This document shows, one piece after another, positions 14,434 through 17,079 of a DNA stretch of 17,079 nt (position 1 is its first letter; each line of letters starts with the position of its first letter). The DNA lies in assembly GCA_002394165.1 (NCBI GenBank), contig DGTA01000002.1, forward strand, positions 1 to 17,079. Reading direction: 5' to 3'. This DNA is from Lachnospiraceae bacterium UBA4348 (lineage in GTDB: Bacteria > Bacillota > Clostridia > Lachnospirales > Lachnospiraceae). A program made the position numbers and the translations under genes. A model generated the notes under the pieces. The model did no database searches, was not told the DNA's origin, and saw nothing but the letters and a program-made list of their open reading frames with translations.

Positions 14434-15381
14434 TCAGTCTCCTTTTTTCGTGATGTTGATTCTCGGGTCGACGATCTTATAAGCGATATCCACCACCAGA
14501 TTCATGATGACGATCAGGGCCGCCAGAAGAAGCGTCGTGCCCATGATCACGGGATAATCCCTGTTGAGGATGCTTGACACGAAATAGTTTCCGAGCCCCG
14601 GAATGTGATAGATCTGCTCCACCACCAGCGCGCCGGTGATGATGCCCGCCGTCAGCGGTCCCAGATAGGTGATCACGGGGATCAGTGAATTGCGCAGGGC
14701 ATGCTTGAAAAGGACGACCCGGGTCTTCAGGCCCTTGGCGTTCGCCGTCCGGATATAGTCCTGGCTGATGGAATCGAGCATACTCGTCCTGGTCAGCTTG
14801 GCGATACGGCACATCGGGTTAAGAGCCAGCGTCAGCACCGGCATGACGTAGGCCCCGAAGGTCTCGAGCGAATTGGACTGGACCGGAAGCCAACCCAGCG
14901 TCACGCCGAATTCAAACAGGCACAGGGTCGCCACCACAAAGCCGGGCATCGCGATGCCCATGGTGGTGATCACCCTTAATATGTTGTCGATCCATCGTCC
15001 CCGGTAGTACGCCTGCAGGACGCCCACGGGTATGCCGATGATCACCGCCACCAGGAGTGCGAGCAGGCCGATCTTCATCGAGAGCACAAACTTGCCCTGT
15101 CCGAAGAGGATCTTTGACACACTGGTCCCCTCCTGCATCTTCAGGGAAACTCCCATATCGCCCTTTGCCAGGTTCTTGAGATAGTTTCCGAACTGTACGA
15201 TCAGCGGTTTATCCAGCCCGTACTTAGCGTTTGCGAGCGCAATCTGCTGCGGGGTGGATTTCTCCGTCATGAACGGGCTTCCGGGGATCGCATTCATCAG
15301 GAAAAAGGTGATGGCGGCCACCAGAAGAAGCGTCAGGACGGAAATTGCCATTCTCTTTAGCGTGTATCCGAGCATATCCAT
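14434..15381 (-). CDS. oppB: Oligopeptide ABC permease OppB
   Basis: This 315-residue integral membrane permease forms the translocation pore with OppC. An N-terminal helix (about 12-30) is followed by NAIPGSPF, a conserved start of the family's outer loop, then YGLDKPLIVQFGNYLKNL. Five more membrane helices follow. The EAA loop that docks the ATPases lies at about 208-232 (DYIRTANAKGL). Length and architecture are standard. The ATG at 15379-15381 follows GGAGGGAAGG (15393-15402) at 11 nt; the Met two codons later is an alternative. It is the first gene of oppBCDFA, preceded by a promoter and a terminator-like hairpin. Confidence 0.95.
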   Translation of the reverse strand: MDMLGYTLKRMAISVLTLLLVAAITFFLMNAIPGSPFMTEKSTPQQIALANAKYGLDKPLIVQFGNYLKNLAKGDMGVSLKMQEGTSVSKILFGQGKFVLSMKIGLLALLVAVIIGIPVGVLQAYYRGRWIDNILRVITTMGIAMPGFVVATLCLFEFGVTLGWLPVQSNSLETFGAYVMPVLTLALNPMCRIAKLTRTSMLDSISQDYIRTANAKGLKTRVVLFKHALRNSLIPVITYLGPLTAGIITGALVVEQIYHIPGLGNYFVSSILNRDYPVIMGTTLLLAALIVIMNLVVDIAYKIVDPRINITKKGD

Positions 15382-15402
15382 GTCGTTGACAACCTTCCCT
15401 CC

Positions 15403-15436
15403 AAAAAATTTGTCCGCGGCAATGTCCGCCGCGGAC
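15403..15436 (-). terminator. Terminator-like hairpin in the oppB leader (possible attenuator)
   Basis: GTCCGCGGC (15428-15436) pairs perfectly with GCCGCGGAC (15412-15420) around a 7-nt loop. It is followed by AAA and then six U residues (15403-15408). The U-tract abuts the oppB ribosome-binding site at 15393-15402. It could end transcripts arriving from the epimerase gene or attenuate opp transcripts, since the predicted opp promoter lies just upstream of it. The three A residues between stem and U-tract weaken the terminator reading. Confidence 0.55.
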
Positions 15437-15444
15437 CTGACTAA

Positions 15445-15476
15445 ACTATACTATCACTTTAAAGCATCAAAGGCAA
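15445..15476 (-). promoter_or_regulatory. Candidate promoter of the opp operon
   Basis: TTGCCT (15471-15476), 17 nt, TAGTAT (15448-15453) is one reading. An overlapping TATAGT (15445-15450) is a better -10 but leaves only 15 nt to TTTGAT. Either puts the start at about 15438-15442, directly before the GC-rich hairpin at 15412-15436. Confidence 0.45.
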
Positions 15477-15483
15477 GTAGTGG

Positions 15484-15507
15484 GGTGAGTCACCGCCCGC
15501 ACTCACC
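15484..15507 (-). other. Hairpin directly after the epimerase stop codon
   Basis: GGTGAGT (15501-15507) pairs with ACTCACC (15484-15490) around a 10-nt GC-rich loop, starting at the base next to the galM stop codon. No U-tract follows, so it is at best a weak terminator or a 3'-end stabiliser. Confidence 0.4.
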
Positions 15508-16566
15508 TTATTTCTTAACGCCAAAACGATAAGCGGTAACGGTCTTTGCCGTCTCTCCAGCCTTCAGCAGCGGGGAGGCGAAGCCTTCCTGGTTGATGGA
15601 ATTGGGATAGAACTGGCTCTCCAGGCAGAAGCCGCTCCTCTTGTTGTAGACGGCGCCGTTCTTGCCCTTCATTCCGTCCGGGATAAAGTTGCCGGCATAG
15701 AACTGGAAGCCGGGAAGGTCGGTATAGGCTTCCATGCAGATCCCGGTCACGGGGCTGAAGGCCTCGGCAAATTTAACGCACTCGCCCTTTTCTTCCTTGA
15801 TCACAAAGTTGTGGTCATAGCCGCCGACGAAGGTCAGCTGCTCAAAGTCCGCGTCGATGTCTTTTCCGATCTGCCTGAAGGAGGTGAAATCCAGGGGAGT
15901 TCCCGCCACCGGTGCGATCTCCCCGGTCGGGATGGCCTGGTGGTCATGGATCGGCGTGTAAGTGGGAGCCTCCAGCTTCAGCATGTGATCCAGGATCGAT
16001 CCGCTCTCATGGCCGCCCAGGTTGAAATAGACATGATTGGTCATGTTGGAGACGGTATCCGCGTCGCTTTGCGAGCAGTACTCCAGGCTCAGAGTGTTCT
16101 CATCATCGAGGGTGTAGGTGACCGACGCGCAGAAGTTTCCGGGATATCCCTGCTCCATGTCCGCATCCTTAATGGAGAAGACCACCGCGTTCTTCTCTTC
16201 GTCCGCCGCAGCGTCCCACACGCGGCTGTCGAAGCCGTTGTTGCCGGAATGAAGGTTGTTGTCATTGTCATTGATGTCGAGCTGGTATTCTTTTCCGTTG
16301 ATCACGAAGCGTCCGTTCTGAATGCGGTTTCCGCTTCTTCCGATCACGGCGCCGAAGAAGCATCCGCCCTCTTCGAACCCGGTCACATCGTCATATCCGA
16401 GAACGACATCCTTCATGTTTCCGTCCTTGTCGGGAACGATCACGGAGACGATCGTTGCGCCGAAGTCCGTCAGGGATACGCTCATGCCGTTTTTATTGGT
16501 CAGGGTGTACAGGCTGCATACCTTCCCGTCTTTTGTCTTTCCAAAATCTTTTTTCTCGATCTTCAT
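15508..16566 (-). CDS. galM: Aldose 1-epimerase (mutarotase)
   Basis: This 352-residue cytosolic enzyme interconverts alpha and beta anomers of sugars such as glucose, galactose or xylose, feeding later kinases or isomerases. The family's active-site residues are visible. R81 lies in GRSGNRI, H106 in NNLHSG, and H178 (catalytic acid) in NHVYFNL. D251 lies in YDHNF, and E316 (catalytic base) in GFCLESQFYPNSIN. The length is normal for GalM. AGGAGG lies just before ATG. It lies downstream of the isomerase gene in the same direction, but a strong terminator separates them and I find no promoter in the 30 nt after that terminator. Expression may therefore depend on read-through. The preferred sugar cannot be told from sequence. 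Confidence 0.93.
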   Translation of the reverse strand: MKIEKKDFGKTKDGKVCSLYTLTNKNGMSVSLTDFGATIVSVIVPDKDGNMKDVVLGYDDVTGFEEGGCFFGAVIGRSGNRIQNGRFVINGKEYQLDINDNDNNLHSGNNGFDSRVWDAAADEEKNAVVFSIKDADMEQGYPGNFCASVTYTLDDENTLSLEYCSQSDADTVSNMTNHVYFNLGGHESGSILDHMLKLEAPTYTPIHDHQAIPTGEIAPVAGTPLDFTSFRQIGKDIDADFEQLTFVGGYDHNFVIKEEKGECVKFAEAFSPVTGICMEAYTDLPGFQFYAGNFIPDGMKGKNGAVYNKRSGFCLESQFYPNSINQEGFASPLLKAGETAKTVTAYRFGVKK

Positions 16567-16592
16567 ATTTCCTCCTGATCATGAACGGACTC

Positions 16593-16618
16593 AAAAAGGG
16601 GCCGCCATAAGCGGCCCC
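16593..16618 (-). terminator. Intrinsic terminator after the isomerase gene
   Basis: GGGGCCGC (16611-16618) pairs perfectly with GCGGCCCC (16598-16605) around a 5-nt loop, followed immediately by UUUUU (16593-16597). It starts 17 nt after the isomerase stop codon and works for the minus strand only. Confidence 0.9.
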
Positions 16619-16635
16619 GTCCGATCGGTCTTTAA

Positions 16636-17079
16636 TTATTTGAACGGATTCTCGTCGAAGTACGGAAGAGATGCCGGCTGATTGTAGCCGATCTCGCCCG
16701 GGCAAACGCCGATGAGCTTGAAGACTTCATACAGAGCCTTGCCGACATGGCCGAACGCCACCGCACCGTGATGCGGGAAGTTCTTGCCTACCAGCCAGTA
16801 GCGATAGAAGCGTCCCATCTCCGGAATAGCGAAAACGCCGATTCCGCCGAAGGATCTGGTGGCTACCGGAAGGACCTCGCCCTCTGCCACATAGGCGCGA
16901 AGGATGTTGTCCGAGGTGCTCTGCAGGCGGTAGAAGGTGATCTCGCCGGGAACGATGTCGCCCTCGAGGGTACCCTGGGTAACCTCTTCGGGAAGGGTCC
17001 TGGCCATGATCATCTGATATTCCATGCTGCAGCTGACCAGCTTGGAGGAGCAGGTATTGCCGCAGTGGAAGCCCATGAA
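16636..17079 (-). CDS. L-fucose/L-arabinose isomerase family protein, C-terminal part
   Basis: The last 147 residues are visible; the gene continues beyond the right edge. It resembles the C-terminal domain of the L-fucose/L-arabinose isomerase family, Mn-dependent enzymes that convert aldoses to ketoses in the cytosol. Recognisable stretches are GFHCGN near the edge, QGTLEGDIVPGEITFYRL, and a KNFPHHGAVAFGHVG segment. The adjacent His pair in that segment (codons at 16768-16773) is the likely equivalent of the C-terminal metal-binding His of the family. Whether the substrate is L-fucose, D-arabinose or L-arabinose cannot be settled from this fragment. The Met at 17074-17076 is internal, since the frame is open to the window end. 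A strong terminator follows. Confidence 0.75.
   Translation of the reverse strand, partial: FMGFHCGNTCSSKLVSCSMEYQMIMARTLPEEVTQGTLEGDIVPGEITFYRLQSTSDNILRAYVAEGEVLPVATRSFGGIGVFAIPEMGRFYRYWLVGKNFPHHGAVAFGHVGKALYEVFKLIGVCPGEIGYNQPASLPYFDENPFK

Noticed and set aside
10990..14453. Three long plus-strand open frames (10990-12222, 12225-13214, 13332-14453) opposite oppF, oppD and oppC
   Set aside because: They exactly mirror well-supported ABC transporter genes and encode His/Asp/Arg-rich sequence without domains; they are a by-product of codon bias on the other strand.

Overview
The window looks like a chromosomal segment from a moderately high-GC member of the Clostridia, most likely Lachnospiraceae. 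The evidence is the S10 N-terminus, strong AGGAGG ribosome-binding sites, YesM/YesN-type sugar-sensing kinase and regulator genes with extracellular sugar-binding partners, and an L-fucose/L-arabinose-type isomerase. Genus cannot be fixed from the sequence alone. No rRNA, tRNA, CRISPR array, insertion sequence or phage gene was seen.

Layout. (1) 1-626: the start of rpsJ (S10), reading out of the window to the left, behind a good sigma-A promoter and a strongly structured leader of about 240 nt. (2) 627-2417, plus strand: a GNAT acetyltransferase and an RlmI-like SAM methyltransferase. Everything else is on the minus strand. (3) 9071 down to 2427: a tightly packed operon encoding a membrane-anchored sugar-binding protein, a LytS/YesM-type histidine kinase, a YesN-type AraC response regulator, a XylF-like lipoprotein, a divergent sirtuin (ATGA-coupled to the lipoprotein) and a HAD phosphatase. 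(4) 15381 down to 9196: oppB-oppC-oppD-oppF-oppA, a complete oligopeptide ABC transporter, with an apparent extra promoter for oppA. (5) 16566 down to 15508: aldose 1-epimerase. It is separated by a strong intrinsic terminator from the 3' part of an isomerase gene that runs off the right end.

How the genes work together. The sensor operon resembles the XylFII-LytS/YesN three-component D-xylose systems of clostridia, where an extracellular binding protein reports the sugar to the kinase. Here two different binding proteins flank the kinase/regulator pair and no sugar ABC transporter genes are present, so both are more likely sensors than transporter subunits. The isomerase and epimerase point to nearby sugar catabolism. 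The opp operon imports peptides.

The most notable observations are: the sirtuin with nearly every catalytic motif altered, including the general-base His replaced by Cys; the multi-stem rpsJ leader; and three promoters (sensor operon, oppA, oppB) that each place a GC-rich hairpin right at the predicted 5' end of the transcript.
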